A stretch of 64,000 nucleotides of DNA from Paenalicyclobacillus ferrooxydans. Its GTDB lineage: Bacteria; Bacillota; Bacilli; Alicyclobacillales; Alicyclobacillaceae. Location of the stretch: contig NZ_LJCO01000096.1 of the NCBI RefSeq assembly GCF_001399675.1, forward strand, positions 124,001 to 188,000. The letters are read 5' to 3'. Under the pieces are notes generated by a model. The model ran no database searches. It was not told the origin of the DNA and was given only the letters and a program-made list of their open reading frames with translations. How positions within the stretch are numbered: position 1 is the stretch's first letter; each line of letters opens with the position of its first letter. Below are positions 29,337-37,369 of this stretch, one piece after another. Made by a program: the position numbers and the translations under genes.

Positions 29337-31001
29337 TTAGTTAACCGGCTTCAACTGCGAAAGAACATAAGCAGCAGACGGCCAAGTGAAAATAGCTGGG
29401 CTGTCGTAAGGATGATTTGCATCTGGCCAACCAGTGTAATCCTTCGTGCTGTACTCATACCACGTTTCTCCATAGAACAGAGGCATGACCGGCAGTTGAT
29501 TGATCATGACGCCTTCAATTGTTGCCATGGCCTGTTTCTGGGTATTAAGGTCCGTAGTTCCTTTATAAAGGTTAAAGGCTGCGTCCGTTGTCGGGCTGCT
29601 CCAACCTTCGGGGTTCCATGCACCATGAGTGTCAAGCATATCGTAAAACGTCTTGTACGAGGTTGCGGCCGTGTTCGTCCAGCCAATCGCCAAGTCAAAA
29701 TTGTGATTTTGCAGGTTACTCTGGTAGGCACCAAACTGCAACTGTTGCACCTGAACTTGGATACCAATCTTGGCCAGGTCTTGAGAAATCAGCTGGCATG
29801 TTTGTACCCAGTCCGACCAACCTGATACAACTTGAATCGTAAAGCTCAGCTTTTTACCTGACGGCGATACAAGGATACCGTCGCTGCCCTTCTTGTATCC
29901 GGCATTAGCCAAGATCTGTGCTGCCTGCGTCAGGTTTTGCTTATACGTCAGATTTGCATACTGTGGCGCGATGAGATTCTTGTCGCGTGGTTGTACGCCT
30001 GTCGGGTTGAGCGGAGCGACGTAACCATACTCTGCCTGTGTGGCAATCTGGTTACGGTCAATCGCCAGGTTGATAGCTTTACGAACGTTTAGGTCTGCAA
30101 GGATTGGGTTCTTCAGGTTCGGGTAGAGCATAATGGCAGAGCCGGCCGGGAACCAATAATGGAAATTTGGATTCTTTGATGCATACACCTGTTGGACATT
30201 TGGAATGAACATACCAGCCCAATCAAGCTGACCGCTGACAAGTGCCAACTGTGCACTCTGGTTGGAGTTGTAAGCGTTGAAATCGATTTCCGGAACATGA
30301 TAACTCTTCACGTCGTAGAAGTTCGGATTCAACTTCAGCTTGAATACCTGCGGCGTAAAACTTTCCAGTGTGTACGGCCCTGTGCCAATCGGGTTGGTTA
30401 CGTTGACCTTCGTTGGGTCTCCGAGGTTTTGCCAAATGTGTTGCGGCACGATACTGGCTTGCAGTACGTATTCCTGGAAAGGAATGTTTGGTGCGGCGAA
30501 GTTGAAGTCAACGACGTAGTTAGACTTTTTGACTACCGATGTGACCACTTTCATGATACCGGAGGTATCAGCATCCGGGTATTTTTTCAACTCGTTAAAT
30601 GTAAACAAGACGTCATTAGCAGTAAATGGTTGTCCATCTGACCATTTTACGCCCTGACGGAGCGTGACTTCGAGCGTCTTGTTGTTGTTAATCCACTGGT
30701 ACTTCGTTCCGAGCGCAGGGTAGATATCGTGACTGACTGTGCTGAACATAAACAACGGTTGATAAATCAAACCATTCGTTCCGTATAGTGCTGCAGTGGA
30801 GAATGGGTTAAAGTTTTCTTGCCAGTTGCCGTTTGGAGCACCACCCACAAGCGGTTTCCCCATCCCGGTTGATGTGGTAGTTGCCGTGTTTGTTCCAGTG
30901 GTCGTGTTGTTGCTGGACCCTGTGCTGTTGCCGCAGCCAGCAAGCAAAGCAGTCATCGTCAGTACGGACAAAATTAAACTCGAAGACTTCACTACTTTCA
31001 T
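29337..31001 (-). CDS. Extracellular solute-binding lipoprotein, family 5, probable xylo-oligosaccharide/aldouronate binder
   Basis: 554-residue SBP family 5 (OppA/DppA) lipoprotein. The signal peptide ends in the lipobox LLAGC with C23 as lipidation site, then a Ser/Thr/Asn-rich linker (24-47) and a full ligand-binding domain. Family features include the TLRQGVKWSDGQPFTANDV region and LRKAINLAIDR-like NVRKAINLAIDRNQIA. Family-5 proteins bind peptides, but Thermotoga uses this class for xylo-, manno- and gluco-oligosaccharides. The downstream GH67 and the upstream XylR and cre sites make a xylan ligand likely here (inference). ATG 31001 follows GAGGGG. Confidence 0.9.
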   Translation of the reverse strand: MKVVKSSSLILSVLTMTALLAGCGNSTGSSNNTTTGTNTATTTSTGMGKPLVGGAPNGNWQENFNPFSTAALYGTNGLIYQPLFMFSTVSHDIYPALGTKYQWINNNKTLEVTLRQGVKWSDGQPFTANDVLFTFNELKKYPDADTSGIMKVVTSVVKKSNYVVDFNFAAPNIPFQEYVLQASIVPQHIWQNLGDPTKVNVTNPIGTGPYTLESFTPQVFKLKLNPNFYDVKSYHVPEIDFNAYNSNQSAQLALVSGQLDWAGMFIPNVQQVYASKNPNFHYWFPAGSAIMLYPNLKNPILADLNVRKAINLAIDRNQIATQAEYGYVAPLNPTGVQPRDKNLIAPQYANLTYKQNLTQAAQILANAGYKKGSDGILVSPSGKKLSFTIQVVSGWSDWVQTCQLISQDLAKIGIQVQVQQLQFGAYQSNLQNHNFDLAIGWTNTAATSYKTFYDMLDTHGAWNPEGWSSPTTDAAFNLYKGTTDLNTQKQAMATIEGVMINQLPVMPLFYGETWYEYSTKDYTGWPDANHPYDSPAIFTWPSAAYVLSQLKPVN

Positions 31002-31040
31002 CCGTTAACACCCCTCGAATTTTTCTACGCAGTACCGTGC

Positions 31041-31054
31041 CTTAAGCGCTTTCA
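31041..31054 (-). promoter_or_regulatory. Cre-like site in the transporter operon leader
   Basis: On the minus strand TGAAAGCGCTTAAG matches the cre consensus at 12 of 14 positions. It lies between the promoter and the lipoprotein start, as the cre at xylA does. Confidence 0.55.
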
Positions 31055-31137
31055 ATACTAGCATCTGTGTGAGCCCATCGAATAGATAGAATCCGCTGGT
31101 AAATAAGTTATCTTTGTCTTACTAGATACCCCCCAAA

Positions 31138-31190
31138 TAAATTTGGTCATTGAATAAACTAATTGTATATCATGAATTGTAGTAGCACAA
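31138..31190 (-). promoter_or_regulatory. Transporter operon promoter with XylR-type operator
   Basis: Core promoter on the minus strand: -35 TTGTGC (31185-31190), 17-base spacer, -10 TACAAT (31162-31167). The operator is at 31138-31162: TTAGTTTATT, five bases, ACCAAATTTA, 16 of 20 matches to Bacillus xylO. As at xylA, the operator begins at the last base of the -10 box, so the two promoters share one geometry. Confidence 0.65.
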
Positions 31191-31252
31191 GAAGATCTTT
31201 TGGTTCTAAATCCGCGTTTACGACGTTGTTAATCCACGGACTCAAACAGCAT

Positions 31253-31888
31253 TTACTCGTAGACCTGGACGCCAATGTGTTCACTGATACTGGCAAAACA
31301 ATAACCCATCTTCCGTGCTGTCTCGATAATATATGGAAGCGCCTCGGGTGTACCAAACGCTTGTCCAGCACTGTGGTGAAGAAGAATTGAACCCGATTGC
31401 AGATAAGGAATCACATTCGAAACAATGCGAGGTCCCTTGATTCCTGACCAATCAACTGAATCCACATCCCACATCACCACGTGACAACCCAAATCCCATA
31501 CCAGCTTCAGGACATTGCCATTCACGTCTCCGTACGGCGGGCGCATTAGTTTCGGGCGCAATCCGAGTATATTTTCAATCGCGGTCGCGGTGCGTACTAT
31601 CTCGTCTATCAGCTCTGCCTCTGTAACTTTAGTCAGATACGGGTGACTCCATGTATGATTTCCAACCGTATGACCAAGTTCCCTAATTTCCCTTACTACA
31701 CCGGGATGCTTTTCAACCTGACTGCCGATACAAAAAAAGGTCGCCGGAACACCGTAACAAGCTAAAACGTCCAACACAGCTGGCGTATAGTCCGAATCCG
31801 GACCATCATCAAAGGTAAGAAATAATGTCTTGTCATGCGATTCGATTTTCTTCAGTATTCGTCCAGTAAAAGTTTCTGGATTGTCCAT
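31253..31888 (-). CDS. CE4 polysaccharide deacetylase, apparently cytosolic
   Basis: 211-residue NodB-fold deacetylase with the family motifs: TFDDGP (25-30), NHTWSHP (77-83, metal ligands H78 and H82), RPPYG (116-120), a tryptophan/aspartate region (MWDVDSVDW) and LLHHS near the C-terminus. CE4 enzymes remove acetyl groups from peptidoglycan, chitin or xylan. Unlike most, this one has no signal peptide or membrane anchor (start MDNPETFTGR). ATG 31888 follows GGAGGT six bases upstream. It is 19 bp after the CE7 esterase gene and upstream of the transporter operon, so cytosolic deacetylation of imported xylo-oligosaccharides is the best guess. Confidence 0.88.
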   Translation of the reverse strand: MDNPETFTGRILKKIESHDKTLFLTFDDGPDSDYTPAVLDVLACYGVPATFFCIGSQVEKHPGVVREIRELGHTVGNHTWSHPYLTKVTEAELIDEIVRTATAIENILGLRPKLMRPPYGDVNGNVLKLVWDLGCHVVMWDVDSVDWSGIKGPRIVSNVIPYLQSGSILLHHSAGQAFGTPEALPYIIETARKMGYCFASISEHIGVQVYE

Positions 31889-31907
31889 GTCACTACCTCC
31901 AGCTTGC

Positions 31908-32882
31908 CTATTGAGGGACTGTGCAATCTTGCAGGTACCGCTTTAAAGTGCTGAGTCGTTCAGTTTCAAATGCTGGGATATACTCGTGTCCGAAATAACG
32001 ATAGTAACAAATTTCCTTCGGACATTTCAGGTGGTTGAAAGCTGCAAACACGGTAGACGGCGGTGTGATGTCATCGATCAAGCCGATTGACACCAGAACG
32101 GGGCACGTGATCCATGGCGCCAGATTCATAACATCAAAGTAAGACAGAGTCTTCATAGCTGTTTCTTCAACCATCGGATCCATATTCCGGCGGAAAAATT
32201 GGTTAATTTCAAGATACGGCATTGATTGGGCAACATCGACAGCTCGCCGGAAATGACACAGATATGGATACCCGGCAACTGCAACACGAGGAATTTTCGA
32301 CAGGGCTGCAACAGCTAAGGTGATTCCGCCCCCCTGACTTGCACCGGTCACTCCAATCCTCGATGAATCTACCTCGGGACGTTGTGCCAGCACTTCCATG
32401 GCAAGTACCGCATCCATGTAGATACCGAGATAATAATAGGATTCTTTATCCAGGATCCCCTTTGTCATCCAGCCTGCATGGTGACCGTGCGGACTAATCA
32501 GGTTATCTTCACTGCCTTGCTGTCCCCGTGTTTGCATCCCGAATGTCGCGTAACCGTGGAGTGCGAGGTTCACAATCTCATGAATCTGACCCTCATAACT
32601 CCAATTGTATCCATGAAACACCGCCAGCCCAGGATGGGGGGCATCGGATTTTGGAACAGCATACCACCCCTTGACAACGTTGTTCCCGAATCCCAAGTAG
32701 CTCAGTTCATAGACGTTGACGCCGTTCGATGGATATGCCACTTCACGCAACAAGACATTCGATTCATGGCCCAGCGCAGCTGCCTGGGTAGAAGTCCAAA
32801 AGTCGCGAAAATCCTCAGCGCGCGTTAAGTTCGGTTTGTACCGCTTCAGTTCTTCAATCGGCAAATCGTACTGTTGCAGCAT
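31908..32882 (-). CDS. CE7 acetylxylan esterase / cephalosporin-C deacetylase
   Basis: 324-residue alpha/beta-hydrolase of CE7, a cytosolic hexameric family that removes acetyl groups from xylo-oligosaccharides and other small esters. The nucleophile is S182 in GASQGGG, the acid D270 in GLIDDITPP and the base H299 in FGHEY, each one above the Bacillus pumilus numbering. RGQQGSEDN and WMTKGILDKESYYY are family signatures. The start MLQQYDLPIEEL at 32882 has AGGAGG eight bases upstream; a 22-codon frame extension is not family-like. It is followed by the CE4 gene (19 bp), and an AKR gene lies 99 bp upstream. Confidence 0.94.
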   Translation of the reverse strand: MLQQYDLPIEELKRYKPNLTRAEDFRDFWTSTQAAALGHESNVLLREVAYPSNGVNVYELSYLGFGNNVVKGWYAVPKSDAPHPGLAVFHGYNWSYEGQIHEIVNLALHGYATFGMQTRGQQGSEDNLISPHGHHAGWMTKGILDKESYYYLGIYMDAVLAMEVLAQRPEVDSSRIGVTGASQGGGITLAVAALSKIPRVAVAGYPYLCHFRRAVDVAQSMPYLEINQFFRRNMDPMVEETAMKTLSYFDVMNLAPWITCPVLVSIGLIDDITPPSTVFAAFNHLKCPKEICYYRYFGHEYIPAFETERLSTLKRYLQDCTVPQ

Positions 32883-32981
32883 CCATAGAACCTCCTTGGT
32901 GGACGGCGTTTTCGGAAGTCTTGTCCGTGTAATATTAAGCCTGCGCAAGCGACCGATACCCTTCAGTTTACGACGGCAGCT

Positions 32982-33956
32982 TTACCATAGCGGCACAAAA
33001 CTATCGAGTTCTTTCAATTCCTTTTCAATTTCAACTAGAATGTCGCTGCTCAGCGCTACTCCCACAGCCTTCACGTTCTCGTCAACTTGCGATGGCCGAC
33101 TTGCGCCAATAATTGCGGAGCTCACGTTCGGTTGACGAAGGACCCAACTTAGCGCCAACTGGGTCAAACTTAAACCTAAAGATTCGGCAATGTTTTTCAG
33201 TCTGGCAACAGTTTGGAGTACCTCGTCTCTTAAGTAACTTTGAATCCATCGATTTGTGCTGTCATTTGCAGCTCGGCTGTCTTTGGGAATGGACTCGCCA
33301 AGGGTGTACTTACCTGTTAAAATCCCTTGTGCCAGCGGCGAGAACACAATCTGCCCGATACCAAATTGTTCACAAGTTGGTATCACCTCTTTTTCAATGT
33401 AGCGTACGAACATGTTGTAGATGGGCTGATTGGAGATGAGCGGCCGTAAATTACGCTTGTCTTCAATCGCTTTGGCTTGTGTGATTTGACTTGCAGTCCA
33501 TTCGCTGATACCGGCATAGAGGATCTTTCCTTGTGCGACGAGATCATCCAAAGCACGAAGAGTCTCTTCCAACGAAACCGTTGCATCATACCGATGACAT
33601 TGATACAAGTCAATATACTCAACCCCGAGACGTTTGAGGCTTGCATTACACTGTTCCATGATGTGTTTACGGGATAAACCGTGATCATTCGGACCTTCTC
33701 CCATGGGAAAGAAGACTTTGGTTGCAAGTATGTAACTCTGCCGCGGGTATTTTCGAAGAGCTTCTCCGACAACCTCTTCCGCTTGCCCCCGGTTATACGC
33801 ATTTGCCGTATCAAAGAAATTGATACCAAGCTCATAAGCACGGTCAATGCACGCGATGGCCGTTTCACGTTCCGTCGTATTTCCGTAAGTCAACCAACTG
33901 CCAAGAGCAATTTCACTGACTTTTAATCCACTCGCTCCTACATTGCGATACTTCAT
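32982..33956 (-). CDS. Aldo/keto reductase (potassium-channel beta-subunit-like)
   Basis: 324-residue AKR. The tetrad is D49 and Y54 (FFDTANAYNRGQAE), K80 (ILATK) and H121 (LYQCH). The nucleotide-binding part IIGASRPSQVDENVKA is near the C-terminus. The motif set matches the YghZ/Kv-beta group, which reduces small aldehydes and glyceraldehyde-type compounds. ATG 33956 is preceded by AAAGGAG about ten bases upstream. It lies in the same direction as the CE7-CE4 pair with a 99 bp gap and may be co-transcribed. Substrate unknown; D-xylose to xylitol reduction cannot be excluded but is not supported by a specific motif. Confidence 0.87.
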   Translation of the reverse strand: MKYRNVGASGLKVSEIALGSWLTYGNTTERETAIACIDRAYELGINFFDTANAYNRGQAEEVVGEALRKYPRQSYILATKVFFPMGEGPNDHGLSRKHIMEQCNASLKRLGVEYIDLYQCHRYDATVSLEETLRALDDLVAQGKILYAGISEWTASQITQAKAIEDKRNLRPLISNQPIYNMFVRYIEKEVIPTCEQFGIGQIVFSPLAQGILTGKYTLGESIPKDSRAANDSTNRWIQSYLRDEVLQTVARLKNIAESLGLSLTQLALSWVLRQPNVSSAIIGASRPSQVDENVKAVGVALSSDILVEIEKELKELDSFVPLW

Positions 33957-34415
33957 TCCTGACGACTCCTTTACGAATCATGTCTTCGACCAAACACCTG
34001 CATGCTAGCACAACACTCAACATTGCAAAACCCTCTTTTGGAATGTTCTCGGAATATACAAGTTTGAATGGTCCATAGTGACTTCAGTTACTGCAACTTG
34101 AGGAAGCAGTTCCTTCGAATGCGTGTAAAAGCACCTCCCATCGACTGGGATTATTGTGCGTCAATCGGCAGAAATTAATTGTTACAGGCTCTGTCGGATG
34201 GTACCTTTATAGCTAGTACAGGCTCTGAAAACGATATATTTGGTAACCATAGACGAACTAAGCCAGTGAGTTCCTGTACCTATGAATATCGCAAACAAAG
34301 GCAACGGCACGGTCAAGAATGGCAGAAATCTGTCGAAAGCTGTAGATGTACAGGCGAGATCTGTTCATGTCACTTCTCTTAGAAAGATTACATCGGACGA
34401 GATGGAGTTGATGAA
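33957..34415. other. Gene-free stretch of 459 bp between divergent genes
   Basis: No coding frame with a ribosome site or family resemblance was found. It must hold the promoters of the AKR gene (minus) and the lipoprotein gene (plus), but no core promoter stands out. An 11-bp direct repeat, TACAGGCTCTG, is at 34183-34193 and 34217-34227 (starts 34 bp apart); its meaning is unknown. Confidence 0.4.
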
Positions 34416-35060
34416 ATGAGGAAACTTGTTCTAGGGATTGCTGCCACAGCATGCCTCGTAGTGACTGGATGCGGTGCTGGCCCGACTGGACAGGAAATGC
34501 CAGTGAACAATGGTTTATCTACAACCGGCACTGGATCAAACCAGATAACGACAGGAAACACGACAACGCCCTCGACAACCAACTCCGCGACCACCAATTC
34601 AATGACCAATTCAGCCGGTTCCGGGTCAGCGAGTGATTCTCTGCGGCCTTATACCGGATTTCAGAGCCAAGGACTTACTGTCAGTGTTCCGCAGGGATGG
34701 AATTCTTCAACCACGACCGGCGGTGACTACGAGGCAGTCACATTTACAAATCCATCTAATCCGAAAGAGCAAGTTCGCGTGCTTTACTCCACATGTGTGG
34801 GGTGCTACATGGGCTCAAGCGGTAAGCCGGATCCAACGAAAGTCATCGGAGAGACAAATCCATCCAATGTGCAAGTCTCGGGGCCTGGCGGATCAATTGC
34901 CAATTACACCTTCAGCACATCAGACAGTCCTTATCAAGGCACAGGTATGGTGCAGCTCAGTACAAACGAATCTGGGTACGCCGAGATCGATATCACAGTT
35001 AGCCAACCGAATCAACAACTTCGCGATGCCATCATGAAAAGCTTTCATTACGCATCCTAA
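34416..35060 (+). CDS. Hypothetical secreted lipoprotein
   Basis: 214-residue lipoprotein with no recognised enzymatic domain. The signal peptide MRKLVLGIAATACLVVTGC ends in a lipobox with C19 as lipid site. A Thr/Ser/Asn-rich linker (about 20-75) follows, then a compact domain of mixed beta strands (GLTVSVPQGWN to LRDAIMKSFHY). It resembles PsbP/MOG1-like small domains often found as lipoproteins in Bacillota; this is only an impression. A pair of cysteines (CVGC) lies in the middle. ATG 34416 follows GGAG eight bases upstream. It precedes the autolysin gene by 45 bp, in which a 7-bp inverted repeat (35066-35085) is found. Confidence 0.75.
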   Translation: MRKLVLGIAATACLVVTGCGAGPTGQEMPVNNGLSTTGTGSNQITTGNTTTPSTTNSATTNSMTNSAGSGSASDSLRPYTGFQSQGLTVSVPQGWNSSTTTGGDYEAVTFTNPSNPKEQVRVLYSTCVGCYMGSSGKPDPTKVIGETNPSNVQVSGPGGSIANYTFSTSDSPYQGTGMVQLSTNESGYAEIDITVSQPNQQLRDAIMKSFHYAS

Positions 35061-35105
35061 ATTGATATGTAACAAATTTTACATAAGTAAAGGGGCCAAA
35101 GACTC

Positions 35106-37313
35106 TTGAAACGAACGTTGTCGATACTCGCCCTGTCCTCGTCGTTTGCTGTCGTTTTGTCTGTCCACTCCGCAATGGCGTCGACAACACCGTTACTGAG
35201 CACGAAAGCTATGTACCTGAACGGGAAGCTGATTTCGAAACCGAGCGGATTTGTAGAAAATGGTACAACTTACGTACCGATTTGGTACGTAGGACAGGTC
35301 TTAACTCAAGCAGGAATTTCAGCCACTTGGAAAAACAACGTTTTCAACCTTACCGTTCCGGCCTCCATGAATCCAAAGGTAACGCCGAATACCTCGACGT
35401 CAGGAACAGTGAAGATAGCCATTAACGGCCAGGTTGTGATGTCTTGCGACGGGATTGTCGATACTGATCCCGCATCCGACACCCAGACAGAATATGTGCC
35501 GATTTGGTATCTGATTCAGGTATTGAACCAGATTCAGATAAGATCCCAGTGGGACGGAACAAACTGGCACTTAACCGTGCCAACCCCTCCTGTTAGCCGG
35601 TCGGGGCAATCCACCGCATCATCAACGCCATCTGCCTTCAGTACCAAGAGTATCTATGTCAATGGGAAGTTGATGTCGAAAGCAAGTGGATTTGTGCTGA
35701 ATAAAACCACGTATATTCCAATTTGGTATGTTGGACAAGCTTTGTCGCATGCGGGAATTTCGAACACTTGGAAAGACAACGTGTTGAATTTCACCGTTCC
35801 ATCCTCGATGAAACTCAAAATTACTGCGGCTTCATCACAGTCAGGACCGATTAAGATAGCCATCAACGGAAATGTTGTCGTGTCTTGCAGCGGCATCGTC
35901 AATGTGGATCCTGCATCAAAGCAACCAACCGAGTACCTCCCGATTTGGTACGTGATGCAAGCGTTGAACCAAGTGCCTATCACATCAAAGTGGGACAGAA
36001 CCAATTGGTACATGACCTTGTCAGCACCTACGACATCGGGCTCGTCAACATCCAGTTCGTCAACATCGGGCTCGTCAACATCGGGCTCGTCAACGACTCC
36101 ACAGACGCAGCCAACAGGGACGTTCCCCAACGTAGACCTGCGTTATGCTGCGCCTTCGAACATTAATGCAAGTTCGATAGACGCCTACTTGCTGAAATAC
36201 GGCTCACCACTCACCGGCCTAGGTCAGACCTTCATGACATCACAAAGCACTTATGGAGTCGATGCAAACTACCTTGTCTCCCACGCAATCCTCGAGAGCT
36301 ACTGGGGAAAGAGCCAAATTGCTCAGACGAAAAACAACCTCTTTGGGTACGGAGCGTATGATTCTGCTCCAGGTCAAGACGCGGGGTTATTTCCGAGTGA
36401 AGAATATGCCATCTTGTTTCAAGGGTGGGAGGTTAGAAATAACTACTTAACACCTGGTTCAAGCGAGTACGTCTCTCCAACCTTGCAAGGGATGAATGTC
36501 AACTACGCGACAGATCAACGATGGGCGAATTCGATCGGATCTCTAATGGGACAACTGGCATCATACGTTGGTGATAATGTATCCAGTTATACACAGTACA
36601 AAGCAACCAATCAGCCCCCAGCACCGGAGTCGACACAAGAGCCGGTATTTTATACTCAGGCCAGTGCCACGGTTCAAACAGTTCCAAATTACGGAGGATT
36701 GCCTTATTATTCATCTCCAGGAGCAGGAAACTCCGAAATGTTTTTTGGGACGCTCCAGCAGGGGTCATTCGGGGGGAGCGTAGCCTCGATGCAGTCTTAT
36801 CTCAATCAAACCATGAATGCCGGACTGACCGTGGACGGGCAGTTTGGACCACTGACTACAAATGCAGTGAACGCATTTGAGTCTGCACATGGTCTTCCTC
36901 AAACAGGACAGTGGACTTTTTCCATGTGGCAGATGTTTAACTCCGCCCCCCCGACTATCCCAGTTGGACAACCAGTTACCGTCAGCAAGATAGAGATGGG
37001 CATGGCAAATGGAATTGTCGTTGAGTGGGATTATGTAACTGGCTACGGTTGGGTTGACTCACAGTATCTTCAACTGCAAAATGTGTACCGTGCAGTGGCC
37101 TTGCAACCACAAAGTACGAACACCACCATCCATATTTACGGATCGAACGAGCAATCTGTCATCCACACCATTCATTCCGGAGACTTTGTCATCGCCAACT
37201 CAACAACACCCCAAGGTGGATTTGTGCCCGTGGAAGTATGTGACCAAAGCACGGGACAAGTGATACAAGGGTACATTTCAACCTCAGAAGCCAATTTGGT
37301 TCAGGTGCAATAA
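35106..37313 (+). CDS. Secreted GH73-type N-acetylglucosaminidase with four stalk-like repeats and a peptidoglycan-binding domain
   Basis: 735-residue exported cell-wall hydrolase. The signal peptide spans 1-25. Four stalk or copper-amine-oxidase-N-like units follow, marked by PIWY sequences near 58, 132, 206 and 279; units 1-2 (about 30-160) are duplicated as 3-4 (about 178-308). A Ser/Thr/Gly linker runs from 308 to 335. The glucosaminidase domain (about 345-490) has its catalytic glutamate in SHAILESYWGKS (E397) and KNNLFGYGAYDSAPG. A PG_binding_1 domain (about 556-612) and an SH3-like tail follow. Likely role: cleavage of peptidoglycan glycan strands. The start is TTG 35106, with AAAGGGG about ten bases upstream. 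It is closed by the terminator at 37329. Confidence 0.85.
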   Translation: MKRTLSILALSSSFAVVLSVHSAMASTTPLLSTKAMYLNGKLISKPSGFVENGTTYVPIWYVGQVLTQAGISATWKNNVFNLTVPASMNPKVTPNTSTSGTVKIAINGQVVMSCDGIVDTDPASDTQTEYVPIWYLIQVLNQIQIRSQWDGTNWHLTVPTPPVSRSGQSTASSTPSAFSTKSIYVNGKLMSKASGFVLNKTTYIPIWYVGQALSHAGISNTWKDNVLNFTVPSSMKLKITAASSQSGPIKIAINGNVVVSCSGIVNVDPASKQPTEYLPIWYVMQALNQVPITSKWDRTNWYMTLSAPTTSGSSTSSSSTSGSSTSGSSTTPQTQPTGTFPNVDLRYAAPSNINASSIDAYLLKYGSPLTGLGQTFMTSQSTYGVDANYLVSHAILESYWGKSQIAQTKNNLFGYGAYDSAPGQDAGLFPSEEYAILFQGWEVRNNYLTPGSSEYVSPTLQGMNVNYATDQRWANSIGSLMGQLASYVGDNVSSYTQYKATNQPPAPESTQEPVFYTQASATVQTVPNYGGLPYYSSPGAGNSEMFFGTLQQGSFGGSVASMQSYLNQTMNAGLTVDGQFGPLTTNAVNAFESAHGLPQTGQWTFSMWQMFNSAPPTIPVGQPVTVSKIEMGMANGIVVEWDYVTGYGWVDSQYLQLQNVYRAVALQPQSTNTTIHIYGSNEQSVIHTIHSGDFVIANSTTPQGGFVPVEVCDQSTGQVIQGYISTSEANLVQVQ

Positions 37314-37328
37314 GCATAACAGTAATGG

Positions 37329-37363
37329 AAAACCGAGTCCTGATTTCACGGACTCGGTTTTTT
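37329..37363. terminator. Terminator after the autolysin gene
   Basis: A perfect 12-bp stem, AAAACCGAGTCC (37329-37340) with GGACTCGGTTTT (37350-37361), then T residues. It also lies at the end of the convergent FAD monooxygenase gene and may act both ways. Confidence 0.88.
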
Positions 37364-37369
37364 CAGCTG

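Noticed and set aside
25322-31001. Peptide transporter as the function of the Opp-type operon
   Set aside because: Family membership alone suggests peptides, but XylR and cre sites upstream and GH67 downstream favour oligosaccharides.
34183-34227. Direct repeat TACAGGCTCTG twice, starts 34 bp apart
   Set aside because: Only two copies, no symmetry and no promoter nearby; noted in the gap entry but not treated as an array or operator.
35654-36130. Long minus-strand frame inside the autolysin gene
   Set aside because: Antisense of the repetitive Ser/Thr linker and stalk units; low-complexity acidic repeats and no ribosome site.
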